Source: Karalla daura
Lineage: Eukaryota; Chordata; Actinopteri; Chaetodontiformes; Leiognathidae
Length of the DNA: 64,000 nt
Direction: 5' to 3'
Assembly (NCBI GenBank): GCA_029224185.1
Contig: CM055194.1
Coordinates: 20,404,674 to 20,468,673, forward strand
Part shown: positions 28,020 through 39,776 of the stretch, one piece after another
How positions within the stretch are numbered: the stretch's first letter is position 1
How the letters are laid out: each line of letters begins with the position of its first letter
Made by a program: the position numbers and the translations under genes
Notes under the pieces: generated by a model
Told to the model about the DNA's origin: nothing
What the model saw: only the letters and a program-made list of their open reading frames with translations
The model's database searches: none

Positions 28020-28212
28020 GCTGCGCCCTTTGACCCCGACTCTGACGGGGTGGCTCTAGGTCACCGGTCTAAGTTTCCCATCCCTAACATCCCCACCACC
28101 CTGGACAAGCAGACTAACTGGTCTAAAGCTCTGCCGCTGCCCACCCCAGAGGAGAGAATGAAAAGCTGTTCCCAAGTCATCAACTCATGTGTCATTCCCA
28201 TTAATGTGACTG
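28020..28212 (+). CDS. nhs: nhs exon 4
   Basis: It encodes AAPFDPDSDGVALGHRSKFP, then IPTTLDKQTNWSKALPLPTP and CVIPINVTG. The DKQTNWSKALPLPTPEE and PINVTG motifs are near-invariant in NHS-family proteins. The acceptor is ctgttgcag, the donor is GTGACTG|gtaaat, and it exits in phase 1. The exon body of 193 nt fits both junctions. Confidence 0.93.
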
Positions 28213-28272
28213 GTAAATTCAACGCTTTTTATGACTCTTTTTATCTCTTTACTGTGACAAGACTCAGCTGTG

Positions 28273-28319
<47 letters not shown>

Positions 28320-29659
28320 TGGGTGTGTGTTTCTCTCTGTTGTCCTGTCCCTTTAACTAGTTTGACTCTGTGGGGAAACATACTTGTTTGCCTTCTTGTT
28401 TACAGCTGGAGGATGTGTTTTATATAACTATACTATATAGCTTGAAGCTAACTTAATATTTTATGTATTTACCATGTTTATTCAGTCATCTGACAATGAT
28501 TTGTTGTCTTTAATATCTCTTTAATATGTCTGTCTTTAATATTACACATTTCCCAGCTGTGGGACTAATCTCGATTGATTGCTCTCGATTGAAACTCCTT
28601 TTGCAAAACTCCCTCGTTGCATTCTGTTAAATATGAGGCTGTAGCTTAGCTTAGCATGAAGAACCGGGACTCAGCCAAATCTTGAAAACCGCATTTCATG
28701 TCGAGAGAGAGATAATATAATCTCTGTGATCTCTGTGAAACTGCAGTCTTGGCTGCTCCTGGTCAGCTGATCCCCTCAGTTTCTGGTGTTAATCTAAACT
28801 AACGATCACCAGCTCAGAGCATGGGACCCAGTCATCACACGACAGCAAAGACAAAGCAAGACAGCAAATGAGTCTAAAAAAAAGCAAAAAAATACCATGT
28901 TTTTTGACATTAACGACTGTAATTTGAGGCCCAACCTTTGTGTTTGTTTCCCACACCTAGCAAGAGAAAGAAAACCCCCCAAAAACTCTGCAGTTAACTG
29001 CAACGCTTGATTGTGAGGAGACCCGTTAACGTCAGGATTGATTCCCTGAGCCTCGTTAACTTTCTTTCACGGTCTCCAACGCTCGGCGCATGTGACTGCG
29101 AGGCACGGCGCCGTGACGCGAATGCAGATGAGCGTCAGTGTCCAGATCAGCTGAAAAAGGAAAAAAAAAGGCCTGCGCGGTGTTGTTTACTGAGAGTCAG
29201 AGACAAGTCGAGCAGAAAAACACTCTCTGTGCAGAGCCGAGTCCAGCAGATCGGACCCGCGGTGCTGCTGTCATATGACGGACATGACTTGTGGAGAGGA
29301 GCTATAGATCTGAGCAGATCTGAAGCACAGACGAGGTCTCGTCTTCATTATCCCCTCACTCACACATGCAACGATCAGACGTGTCATACGTGACACGGCG
29401 TAGTGAAATGACTCCACGTCTCCACTCCCACTGTGTCTCAGCTGGGGCGTAGAGCTCCTTCAGGGACCCGTCCTCCTCTCCTCACGGCTATTTTTGTAGA
29501 ATAACTAATTTAGCTCGGCCCGGTGTTGCAAGTTTCTCTCTCTCTCTCTCTCTCTCTCCCTCTCTCTCTTCCTCTGCTGCATGAGGTGTTGAGGGAGGAA
29601 TGGCGAGGCGCGAGTGGCTGCTAAACAAAGATTCCTCAGATGTGTCGTCTCGCTTGCAG
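28213..29659 (+). other. nhs: nhs intron 5
   Basis: Holds a GT microsatellite at 28275-28325, a CpG-richer patch at about 29040-29150 and a CT run at 29533-29571. I see no exon in it. Confidence 0.8.
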
Positions 29660-29791
29660 GGGTCGGCTTTGACAGAGATGCCAGTGTGCGCTGCTCGCTC
29701 GTCCACTCGCAGTCGGTGCTCCAGAGGAGGAGGAAGCTGAGGAGACGCAGGACCGTCGCCGGCGTTCCCAGACAGGTGCAGCAGGACTTAG
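29660..29791 (+). CDS. nhs: nhs exon 5
   Basis: With the carried G it reads GVGFDRDASVRCSLVHSQSV, then LQRRRKLRRRRTVAGVPRQV and QQDL. This is almost residue for residue the vertebrate NHS segment with the RRRKLRRR basic cluster, a good candidate nuclear localisation signal. The acceptor is cttgcag and the donor is TTAG|gtatgt, phase 1. Confidence 0.94.
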
Positions 29792-30955
29792 GTATGTGAC
29801 TTCCTGTCTGACCCCCCTCACCCACTGTGCAATTTACTGAGATGTGATGTAAAGGCCTGTGGTGTTTAAGGAGTAGAGGACTGCATGTTGGAGCTTAAAA
29901 AATATGGTGAATCTTTTGTTTTAATGCTCAGTTTACGACAGATTAATTGGAGCGTCTTTAACAGAATAAAAGAAACACATTGATGTTTTCATGCATGGAC
30001 GTAGAGTTTACAGCTTTATAATAAGGTACGAATATGAAATTGTGCATGTGGATGTCAGTCTGTGATGCTTTTGGGACATTTTGTGCTTTAGCCAGACGAC
30101 AGAAGAGAGATGACAGGAAACGCAGCCCAAGTTCCCACCCAGAATAGAACAAAGGGATCATCTCAAGTCAGCATGCTAAACGTGTTTTGTATATTTGTAT
30201 TAGTGCCACAGCAAATGGTTATTTTCTTTAGTAGACATGAGGAATATTTCAATGAATTTCTTAGTTGTTTGGTCCATAAAATGTCCTGAAATCCCTTGTT
30301 TTGACCACACCCCAAAGATATCCAGTTTGCTGTCACAGAGGACTTAATAAGTAAAAACTTATATACTCACTTACTTAAATACTCAAATTGACTAATCAAA
30401 AGTAAGTCAATTGTTGTCATTAGTGCGATTGGGACAGACACTGAAATACTGATGAACTCACTGTTGTTACATCAGACACAAGGAACAGTGTGTGTGTGCT
30501 CCTTTCAGGTTTGATCCCCTGTCAGAGTTTTAGAAGAGAGAACAAAAAGTGAGATTGAAAAGCTCAACATTCAGTTCAGGAGCAAAACAAAATAGAAACA
30601 AAAAGCTGCCAGAACAAACAAACAAACAAACAAACAAACAAAAAACCCCAGTATTCAAGTCAACCACAAACAGTGCTGTCAGCACACATCCTAATTTCGA
30701 CCAGTTTCAGTTTCTAAAATCAGAAGATCCTTTGTCCCTTAATCAACATCCTCAACTCAAATGAGTGCAACTGCTCTGCTTTCTTTCACTCATCTTTTAC
30801 TGTAGCCCTCACTCTAGTTTTAGCATAACTAATGTATTTTATCACTCTTCTTCTTAGATTCTGTTCTTACTTCATAATTAATCATACTGAACCTAAGGCA
30901 ATCTTTGTCACATTTCTAAGTGTCTGGCGTTTGTGATGGTTTCTCCCCCTGACAG
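29792..30955 (+). other. nhs: nhs intron 6
   Basis: A 1.2-kb AT-rich intron with a short (AAAC)n run at 30615-30642. Nothing else is recognised. Confidence 0.8.
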
Positions 30956-33691
30956 ACTCTGACGACTCGCCAGGCTCCAGAGAGAGGACGGTGATCGTCC
31001 ACGCCAGCGACATCACGCCCTCCACCGAGGAGCTGCTCCTCAGCACCAGAGACTCCGGCTGCCAGACCGAGGAGTTCCTGATCTCCGGAGCGCCGTCTCG
31101 GAGGAGGATCCGATCCCAGCGCGGCCAGGCCGTCTCCCTCTGCCTGTCCCACTCGGCCGGGAACATCTCCTGCCTCCCGGACGCCTCCGACGCCATGTTC
31201 AGCGCCTCGCTGGGCGCCCGCCTGCGCTCCCGGAGCCTCCCCCGGGACGGCCACCGGATGATGGACAACGGCCACCGGGACAGCGAGGACGACGACGACG
31301 ACGAGGAAGAGGAGGAGCTGTCCCCGTTCGACGCGGAGGACTTCCTGCCGGGCCCCGGGCAGCTGATGCTGAAGGACGGCGAGGAGAGTCTGGACGAGCA
31401 GGCCGTGTCCCAGCACTCGCTGGGCCTCAAGTTCCAGCAGCTGTCGGAGAGCTCGGAGCGCCGCTGGATGGAGCGCAGAGGCCCGCAGCTGCCCCGGAAG
31501 GCCGACATGGGCAGCTGCGAGATCTCGTCCAGCTCGGACACCTTCAGCAGCCCGGTGCACTCCCACGCCTCGGGGGCGGGCGTGCTGGGAGGCGCCATGG
31601 ACCACAAGGACGACCACCAGTCGTCCAGCGGGAACTGGAGCGGCAGCAGCTCCACCTGCCCCTCGCAGACCTCCGACACCATCCCGCCGGCCGCCTCGCC
31701 GCCGCTCACCGGCTCCTCGCACTGCGACTCGGAGCTCTCGCTCAACGCCGCCTCCCACGCCAACGACGAGCACGCCGGCTTCCTGCTGGACCAGTACCCG
31801 GGCCTGCGGACGCAGCGCGCCGGCTCCTTCTCCTCCACCGCCATGGACATCCTGGAGGAGGCGGGCAGCGGCACCCCCGTGGAGGGCGAGTGGGGGTACC
31901 CGCATCCCGAGCCTCCGTGCTCGCAGGACCTGAGCCCCGAGCCGAGCCGGGAGGCGGAGAGCAGCCTGGGCTGCCCCAGCTTCACCAGCATGGCCACCTG
32001 CGAGAGCAGCTTCTCCGACAAGCCCGCCTCGGAGAAGGCCGACACCGTGTCCCACTACTCCGTGGACACCGAGGGCTACTACACCTCCATGCACTTTGAC
32101 TGCGGGCTGAAAGGCAGCAAGAGCTTCACCTACAACTATGCATCCGCCGCCGCCTCCGACTGCGGCGGCCTGTCCGACCTGGGCGGTCACATGACTCTGG
32201 GCCGGCGCTGCCTGTCTCTGAGGAAACCAAAGGCCAAACCGTGTCCGCCCAAGAGGAGCTCGTCCCTGAGGAAGATATGCAGCGACGGGAACATCCCGGA
32301 CAAGAAGGAACCAAAGATCAGCTGCGGGCAGCAGCTCCCGGCCTCCTCCAAGGAGAGGAAGCTGCAGCTGGCGCTGTCGGGGTCTCCGGGCCAGGTGGAG
32401 AACTCCTCCCTGGTGGTCTGGGGCATGGAGGGCTCGGCCGACCTGCCCGACCTGGGCGTGTTCAGCTCCACGGACGCCCACTCGTTTAAGGACGAGGGGG
32501 TGGTGCAGTCGGACTACGCGGACCTGTGGCTCCTGAACGACCTCAGGTCCAGCGACCCCTACCGCTCCCTGTCCAACTCCAGCACGGCGACCGGGACCAC
32601 CGTCATCGAGTGCATCAAGTCGCAGGAGAGCTCCGAGTCCCAGACGTCGCAGTCGGGCTCCCGGGCCACCACGCCCTCGCTGCCCTCGGTGGAGGGCGAC
32701 TTCAAGCTGACGTCTCCGGAGAAGCTGGCCGCCCTGGCCAGCCCGTCCAGCGGCTACTCCAGCCAGTCCGAGACACCCACCTCCTCCTTCCCCTCGGCCG
32801 CCGCCTTCTTCCCGGGGCCGCTGTCGCCCTCCAGCGGCAAGAGGAAACCCAAAGTCCCCGAGAGGAAGTCGTCCCTGTCGTCGCTCTCCTCCTCCTCCTG
32901 CTCCTCCTCCTCCTTTAAGCGAGACCTGGAGCTCCCCACCATCCCGCCCTCGCACCTCGACCTAAGTGCCCTTCACAGCGTCGGGAACAAGGCCGCGGCC
33001 TTCAGGACCCAGATCCAGGCGCTGCAGCAGAGCAAGCAGAAAGCGGCGGCGGCTTCCAAACTGACCTCTGAGATGTTTAACCCCCACGCCCTGTCCATCA
33101 CGCCCACCGTGCTGCACGCGGTCCAGCTCCGCTCCTTCACCAAGGAGCAGGAAGGGAGTCGCAAGGACAGGCCGACTGTGAACTCCATTCCCAGCAGCAA
33201 GTCCCTGGAGCTCCAGAGCCCGCTGCCGCTCAGCTGCCGCCTGCGCCGCTCGCCCTCCAGGTCCGGCTCCTGCGAGTCCATGTTTACCTCGAACGAAGAG
33301 CTGGAGGACGTAGAAGCAGCAGCAGGCCGGAGCGAGGATCCCTCAGAGAGTCCCGACCAAATCGAGGAGGAGGTCACCGCCGCCACCGCCGAGACGTGCA
33401 GCTCCTTCCCCGAGCCTCCACCACAGCAAGGAGAAACATCAGCGGAGGAGGAACCCAACCAGGTGGAGCCTCCTGTCCCAGCTCCACACGGCTCGCCCGA
33501 GTTATCCCACAGTCTGGAAAAAGTGCCTCCTGCTGGCGACGACCAGTCAGAGGAGGCGGTGGAGGGGAGCTCGTTCACCCATGAAGGCTGCGCAGATGTG
33601 GACTCGGAGTCATCAGGTGTTTCAGCCCAAAGTGCCTGTCTGGAAACCAGCGAGGAGTCCATAGCAGAGACAGAGGACTACACCAGTAAAG
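30956..33691 (+). CDS. nhs: nhs exon 6, the giant internal exon
   Basis: A 2,736-nt exon (911 codons plus split ends) encoding the Ser/Pro-rich disordered core of NHS. Landmarks are CQTEEFLISGAPSRRRIRSQ near the start, an Asp/Glu run (31285-31320), MDHKDDHQSSSGNWSGSSST (31597 onward) which is the most conserved block, SVDTEGYYTSMHFDCGLKG, KPKAKPCPPKRSSSLRK, DLWLLNDLRSSDPYRSLSNS, SGYSSQSETPTSSFPSA and KRKPKVPERKSSLSS. The acceptor is ccctgacag at 30955; the donor is AAAG|gtgagt, phase 1. The frame stays open past the donor to 33825, but the phase of the next exon shows the donor is used. The exon is unusually GC-rich, especially at third positions, compared with the AT-rich introns. This also creates long meaningless open frames on the other strand. 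Confidence 0.96.
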
Positions 33692-34289
33692 GTGAGTACT
33701 CTCCCTCTAGCTCGTTTCTGCATTTTCCCAAAGAGAGCTCTACTCGAGGGATTGATAAAGCCTCTATTAAGTTTCTATCTTTATCAGCTGTGAAACCTCT
33801 GACCCACCAAACCAGAGAGCTTTGATGTCCCTTATGAACCATGCAAGGATATACCTAAAAAGAAGCAGTGTACACTGGGGCTGTGAGAAACCATTGCCTT
33901 TGTAGCTAATTGATATGCTGATTGCTCTCTTGATATGTTGATGAGATGAGTGAAGTACTTTATTTATCCCTGAAGTGAAATTGTCTGTCTAGCACCAACA
34001 TCACTTTCACAACAGTCCACACACAATCTTCATAGAATAAAATATAAAATCATCATAAAATCATCTTCATCATCAATCATAAAATAGTCACATTTAGGAA
34101 GCTTAGATCAGAGGATTTTTACTTCATTTCTGAAAATGCTCCTCAAAAGTCAGTTCAGGTGTTCTCTGTACTGTCTTTTACTGGTACCTCATTCACAGAA
34201 AAACCTGATGTAGCACTTCGAAGTTTGTTGTTCGTTCACATGTTGATTGATTGATTGATTGACTGATTGATCGATCGATCCGTCTGCAG
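33692..34289 (+). other. nhs: nhs intron 7
   Basis: Contains a dispersed repeat tail at 33945-33990 and a (GATT)n/(GATC)n segment just before the acceptor (34245-34280). Confidence 0.8.
33945..33990. repeat. fish retroelement 3'-tail fragment (TACTTTATTTATCCC)
   Basis: GAAGTACTTTATTTATCCCT followed by GAAGTGAAATTG is the complement of the tail that often ends in AGTATCTATC arrays in teleosts. Compare 42662-42798. Confidence 0.5.
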
Positions 34290-34416
34290 ATTCTCCACCC
34301 AGTGACAGTGCAGCAGCATCGCCGCAGAGCGACGAGTCCAGGGCCGAAGACGACAGCGTGTTTCTGTCGCCCACCAAAGCTCGCACCACCGAGGATCTGT
34401 TTGCAATGATCCACAG
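34290..34416 (+). CDS. nhs: nhs exon 7
   Basis: It reads DSPPSDSAAASPQSDESRAE, DDSVFLSPTKAR, then TTEDLFAMIHR. The RTTEDLFAxIHRSKRKVLGRKDS motif spans the junction with exon 8 and is diagnostic for the NHS family C-terminal region. The acceptor is gtctgcag; the donor is CACAG|gtgaga, phase 2. Confidence 0.94.
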
Positions 34417-35130
34417 GTGAGAGGAGACGAGACGAGAAGAGAGCATGAGACAAGATAGAACGAGAAATCTATCGATCTATCTCAATTAATCTGTCTAAAT
34501 AAGGAATCTGCCTTGTTGCAGTAGCAAAGAGAATTAACCTTGGACCTTTTTGTGGCTTTCTGGGTTTTCTCCCAGTGTTTCATCCCACACTTGAATGGAG
34601 GCCTAAAACCTACATGTGGTTGCCAGTTATGCATGAAAGGCTGCTAGATGTCGAATGTGTAGAAATTCTACACCATAGACCATAATATTCCCCTTAGTAA
34701 AAGCATGTGACATAGCATCTGAGGCATTTCTGTGTTATCAAGGATGAATTCTTCGTCCAAACGTTCTGGGTCCTCTTTAAAGAATGAACTGTGGAAAAAT
34801 GAAGGACCTCAGAAACTCTGACTCTATTATTCTCCATGAATACACCAGACTTTTTGCCGTCCATGTGTTGTGCCTGATCTGAGGTCTGTTGTGTGGTCGT
34901 GCTCAATAGTGAGTTTCAGAGTGTGAAGAGTTAAAGTGTTGCTGCTTACAGCTTAAAGGTCAAGTAGTTTTGGAAGATCTTGCAGAAGCTTTAACAAGCT
35001 CTTGAAGTGAACTCAAGTTTTCCCGGACACATCCTTGTCATTGAGTGTCAGGCTCTTCCAGACTTTTCTCCGCCCCCTTCATGTCCACACGCCCTCAGAG
35101 ATTCTTCCTCTCGTCTTCTCGCTCCTCCAG
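34417..35130 (+). other. nhs: nhs intron 8
   Basis: A 714-bp AT-rich intron. A weak L2-like fragment may lie at 34555-34620 (GGGTTTTCTCCCAG). There is nothing else. Confidence 0.8.
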
Positions 35131-35770
35131 GTCAAAGAGGAAAGTCCTGGGCAGGAAGGACTCCACCGAGCTGGCAGCGAGGAGTCGTCTGGGAGCTGCG
35201 TCCGGGAGCACGCCCCCCGGCAGCGCCGCCGGCTCGCCCGTCCCCGCTGCGGCGGCGGCGGTGACCCCGCCGGGCCCTCAGAGGGCCACCGGCGCCATCT
35301 ACAGGAACGCCAAGAAGTCGAGCACCTCCAGCGAGGAGTTCAAGCTGCTGCTGCTGAAGAAGGGCAGCCGCTCCGACTCCAGCTACCGCATGTCGGCCAC
35401 CGAGATCCTCAAGAGCCCCATCACCCCCAGACCCCCCGGGGACCCGGAAACCCCCAGAACCCCCGAGGAGGCCTCCTCCTCCTCCTCCTCCTCCTCCTTC
35501 ACCCTACAGCAGACGCCCTCTCCGGGAGGCCCCGAGCAGCTCTGCAGCCCCCTCCCCAGAGCCAACGCCGAGGGCTTCTCCCCCAAGCCCTACCCGAGCC
35601 CGGCCGCCTCCCGGCAGGGCCGCCCCCGCATCCCGCCGCCCGCCAACAGCAGCCGCTACGGCGCCCGCAGCCGCCTCTACTCGGCGCCCATGCAGGCCAT
35701 CTCCGAGGGCGAGGCGGAGAACTCGGACGGGAGCCCGCACGACGACCGCTCCTCGCAGGGCTCCACGTAG
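35131..35770 (+). CDS. nhs: nhs exon 8, C-terminus and stop
   Basis: It encodes SKRKVLGRKDS, KKSSTSSEEFKLLLLKKGSR, SDSSYRMSATEILKSPITPR and the extreme C-terminus MQAISEGEAENSDGSPHDDR then SSQGST, ending at TAG 35768-35770. The last 20 residues are almost identical to human NHS, which separates it from NHSL1 and NHSL2. Variable Ala/Pro-rich and Ser-repeat spacers (TCC array near 35475) are fish-specific expansions. The acceptor is gctcctccag. Confidence 0.96.
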
Positions 35771-36397
35771 AGGCCGGGGAGGCGAGGCCGGCCTGCCCGT
35801 TTACAGGAGGAGGCGTTGAGATCGGATCAGTTAGGGATAAATCACATTTAACAAAGACGTTTTAAACCTTTTTTTTTTTTCCTCTGTGGATTCTTTAAAC
35901 AGTTTTTATCCGTGTTCTGAAATGTTTTATACATCCGGTGTGTCTGGAAAAAACTATTGGGAAAGAGAGAAGAGTAGAAGGAAGTAAGATCGGAGAGAGA
36001 GGGGGGGAAAAAATGAAGCAAAATATGAGCTTTTACGCATAAAATCAGATTTAAAATCACAGGTTTCCTTCTTTTACTTATGTCAATGTTAGACTGTCAC
36101 CGCTCTGGTTGGATTTAGCTCGCCTAGTTTGACATTTTTATCAGTATCTTCTACAAAAAACATAAATATATGGGATTAATGAACTGTATGTATTCTGTGA
36201 ATACCTATGCAATTAAAGCACACTTTCTGAAGCCAGTCACACAGGTTATTTCGACACCCTCCCTTCCCCCGAAAATCAGGACCGACACAATGTGAAGCCT
36301 CACCGCATCGATTCATCTAGGCATGTTTGCGTATTGTAATCGTGTCTGATATCATTAACGACGCTTGTTGGGCTTGAAATGGAAAAAAGAAAAATGC

Positions 36398-36403
36398 AAT
36401 AAA
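36398..36403 (+). terminator. nhs: proximal poly(A) signal AATAAA of nhs
   Basis: An AATAAA hexamer about 630 nt after the stop; ATTAAA lies upstream at 36212. Use of this site would remove both Pumilio-type elements. Confidence 0.45.
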
Positions 36404-37647
36404 AGTGCAGCGAGGGGACGTACGTGTCAAAGCCGAGCACTAACTCGACAATCGTAGGAGACGAGCAGGTGGGAGACGTGGGAGAATAACACAAAAAAAG
36501 TGGAAAAAGTCAGAGGTTGAAACAAAGAAGAGAAGATGTGTTTTTTTTTAATAAAAAAAGAGAGAAATGTAATAATGGTAATTTCTGGTTTGCTGAATTG
36601 GTGTGTTTAGGTATTGTTGAAAAGGGGCAAAGAGGAAAGTGTTGAGGAGGATCTCACATGCCTTATTCCTCCTGACAGGAAGTGACAAAGCAGCTTCAGT
36701 AAGTGCAGTGAGTTCAGAGAGGTTTTGTAGCTTAAGGACGTACACATAGGGTTCAATTCGGAGCCTTTTTATGACAAGTAAAATAAAAAGCTTGTGATTT
36801 TATCATAAACCGTTCTACTCCCCATCAAACGTCCCTATGTGACAACAATCTAAATGTATTTATTTTTATAGCTGACTCAGATTTAAAGAAAGAAATTCAA
36901 TTTACGCCTCTTTAAATGAGCTGAATCCCTCATATGCAATGAAATGCAGGTGTTTTATCCAGATACTTATTTTGTTTATATAAGAGAGACAAATTTTTTG
37001 AAAAAAACAACCTTTTATTGTAGACACTGGTTAGAGCAGAGATCAGAAGAAGGAGAGTAAGCAGCTCCCTGACTGCATCTTCCTCATAAGCTACAGGTGT
37101 AACTCTGACGCAGTCCTGGTACAGTACTCCACCAATATGCAACGACTCTGTAGCCATATTGTTTTTGTTTTTTCTCCCTCTGGAAGACTGGAGCTCTTCC
37201 CTACAGGTACACTGTAAATATCGACCTAAGTTTGGCCTTAAACGATCCTCCGTACTGATGCAGCCACAGGTTACAGGGTACACCGTGGGTTTTATGTCTG
37301 TGAACCTTCATTCCAACCTACTTTTTTTTATGATTATTTACTATAGTTTGTTTTGTTTTTTTTGCACTGATAAAGTGATGTTTGTGAAGTTTTCATTCGT
37401 CTCTTGCTGTACCCGGAGATATTTATATTTAGACTTTTTTTGTGACTTTTTTTCCTTGAATAATGATAATAATAACAATCTTCACGGTCTTTATTGGAGT
37501 CGGAGTAGTAGACGCTTTCTGCCAAAGGCTCGAACGTGCCCACGTTTTCCCTCTTTTTCTTCTCGTTTACTTGACTGAAACGTTCTTGAACAAAACACGA
37601 AACGGACGCTAGAGATGACTCACAGGCCTAACTCATGGTACCAGACG

Positions 37648-37650
<3 letters not shown>

Positions 37651-37702
<52 letters not shown>
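37651..37702. repeat. (CT)n microsatellite in nhs 3' UTR
   Basis: 26 CT units on the transcribed strand, a possible PTB-type binding tract. Confidence 0.95.
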
Positions 37703-37706
<4 letters not shown>

Positions 37707-37987
37707 GCTCCTCCTCCTCCTCCGTGTGCTGTAGCGATCAGCTTTGTATTTTCTTTGTACAAACGTTGTAAATACAATAACTTTTGGAAGTGTCGCCAAG
37801 GTTGAATTGTTTCTTATGTACAAAAAAAAAATGTTTTCAAAAGTTTACATTAATTTCAGACCTTTGTATATTTTTGAGCTGTGGAACACTTTGTCTTGTA
37901 TTTATTTTTTAGTAAAGCGTTGTGGAGATCCCATAGTAAATCCTATTGAGGCTGCTTAGCGAATGTGTATAAAAAACAAAAAAGACA

Positions 37988-37993
37988 AATAAA
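37988..37993 (+). terminator. nhs: distal poly(A) signal AATAAA of nhs
   Basis: AATAAA followed within 35 nt by GGGCTGTTGTGATGTTATTT, a GU-rich downstream element. Cleavage is expected near 38010. Confidence 0.7.
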
Positions 37994-38707
37994 TGTGACT
38001 GCTTTGAAAATGGCTGGTCGGGGCTGTTGTGATGTTATTTGTTCAGATTTTGTCGTCATTAACTTTTTTTTATTTTTAAAATACTATTTCCGAAAACATG
38101 ACAGACGTTCACATGTTGTTTTGAGTGTATAAAAACAAATCAAAACAAGGGGAACAAAAACAAAAAAACAGCATGTGGAAGAATCTGAATGTTGATGGTA
38201 ACTAATGATAATGAATGATGAAGAAAAATAGAAATGATAATAAAAAGATTACACATTTCCAGAAGCTGTCTGAAGATTTCATTCTAAATTCTGTATTTTC
38301 TTAACATAAAATATCCACTTTCGCCAATTCTTTAATTTAATTCTTTTTAATGCTATAAAGCAAAATATGTGTGTGTGATATAATTTAAGATGACTGAGAG
38401 TTTGTGGGTAAGTATGGGTAGTTTTAAGTAATCATAAAAAAGATTTTCTACTTAAATGCGGTTTAAGGTGTTAAAAGTGCTTTTGAGCCTCATATCAAGA
38501 ATGACGTCAAAACTTTTTTCTTGTTTCTGCAAGATTCAAGATCCATCACACCTAATGTCAGGTATTGCACAATTTTAATTTAAAAAATTGAAGTTGATTA
38601 AAGTCAAATTTGTTGATAATGAACAGATTTTAAGAGTTTAAAAGGCGCGTTTTTGTTGCATCCATCACATTTCCCCATCGTGCCCTTTAGTCACTGACTT
38701 GAGACAA

Positions 38708-38723
38708 ACACCAGGGGGCGCTC
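38708..38723 (+). promoter_or_regulatory. CTCF-like motif
   Basis: ACACCAGGGGGCGCTC matches the CTCF core (CCA-AGGGGGCGC) well. It lies between nhs and rai2, about 700 bp after the nhs poly(A) site, where a boundary would be plausible. Confidence 0.45.
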
Positions 38724-38884
38724 CGCGGCTGGAGACTTCCTGCGAGCGACTCGGAGCAAATTGGGGGATCAATTAAAATACCGTCTCTTTGTTTCCTATC
38801 CTGGAGGAGTAAACAACACAGCTGTGAATATTGCAATTATAATCTGAGAGTGAGTGGCAAACAAAGGGGAAGACAGCCTGAGAC

Positions 38885-38927
38885 TGACCCTGACCTCTGA
38901 CCTTTGACCTCTGAGACTGGATGACCT
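38885..38927 (-). promoter_or_regulatory. tandem nuclear-receptor half-sites (two perfect DR1)
   Basis: TGACCC (38885), TGACCT (38891), TGACCT (38898), TGACCT (38905) and TGACCT (38922) lie within 43 bp. The 38891/38898 and 38898/38905 pairs are each AGGTCA-N1-AGGTCA on the - strand, the DR1 arrangement bound by RXR heterodimers, COUP-TF and HNF4. The site is about 3 kb upstream of the predicted rai2 first exon. Confidence 0.5.
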
Positions 38928-39685
38928 GGTATTAGTGATTTAATTGAGTAGGCTTACATTTTCATCCTCATGTGAAACGCCCAATAAGAGAAAATCTGCT
39001 GATCCAACAGCATAGAGCATAGAGAGTATATCCATAAATGACATTTTACATCCTTGTAAAACGTTGTTTTTTATTTTTGATAATTCCCTAATTTACTGTG
39101 AATGCGTTGAGAAAATCACCCACCTCCTCCATCTTTAAACTAAATAAATAATGATCAAGTTGGTGTTTTTTTTCTTTCCCCCCTGTGTTTTGGAAAGGCC
39201 AGAAAAATATTGATTACCCTGGGGAAGATCTTGCTTTTATACGGACTGAACTGGGATATTAAACCCTGCCCCCATGTGAGCCGATAATTTTCAGACTATC
39301 CCCAAATGAAAAAAAAAAAGGAGAGGAAGAAGAAGAAAGCAAATCAAACGACCTTCAGACGCCTCATTTATATGTAAATAGGAATTAAAGCTCTAGGTCT
39401 CAGTGTCCGGGGCGCATGAATCGCCTCTGTCCTGTCTGTATTTCATTGTTGCCTGTTTTGATGTGGTTTTTGTGGTTCCTGCGACGAAATCCCTCCACAC
39501 CTGCCCCACCTCAGCCTCACCAGCCCCTCCCTCATCATCCCTCCATGCTCGATCTGTCAGCTGGAGCTAGAAATACACACCTAGAAAATGATCACTTGTT
39601 TCATTTTGTACAGGAACTCGATTTGATCCAGCAGCTCGCACAGTACGAGTTGGGAGTAGCTCTGTGATTTTACCATCTCCTGTTC

Positions 39686-39689
39686 CTCC

Positions 39690-39760
<71 letters not shown>

Positions 39761-39776
39761 TCTCTCTATCTCTCTT
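39686..39776. repeat. (TC)n microsatellite
   Basis: About 90 bp of CT repeats with few interruptions. Confidence 0.95.

Larger units (their letters stand above)
35771..38010 (+). other. nhs: nhs 3' UTR
   Basis: AT-rich sequence from the stop codon to the distal poly(A) signal. Poly(A) signals are ATTAAA 36212, AATAAA 36398, AATAAA 36550 and AATAAA 37988; the last is followed by a GT-rich element, so it is taken as the main end. There are two UGUAAAUA Pumilio-type elements (37213-37220 and 37767-37774). A (CT)n microsatellite sits at 37651-37702. Confidence 0.7.

Noticed and set aside
30916..32955. 679-codon open frame on the - strand across nhs exon 6
   Set aside because: It is a shadow of the high-GC coding exon (Gly/Arg/Val/Gln-rich composition, no family resemblance). 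The sense frame matches NHS throughout.
33692..33825. Extension of nhs exon 6 to the in-frame stop at 33825
   Set aside because: A consensus donor at 33691/33692 in phase 1 fits the next exon exactly, and the extension shows no NHS similarity. At most it is an intron-retention form.
35035..35865. 276-codon open frame overlapping nhs exon 8
   Set aside because: Wrong frame; the frame encoding SKRKVLGRKDS to SSQGST is the NHS one.
39416..39667. 83-codon open frame downstream of nhs
   Set aside because: No recognisable domain, no splice or promoter context, and it runs into a CT repeat.
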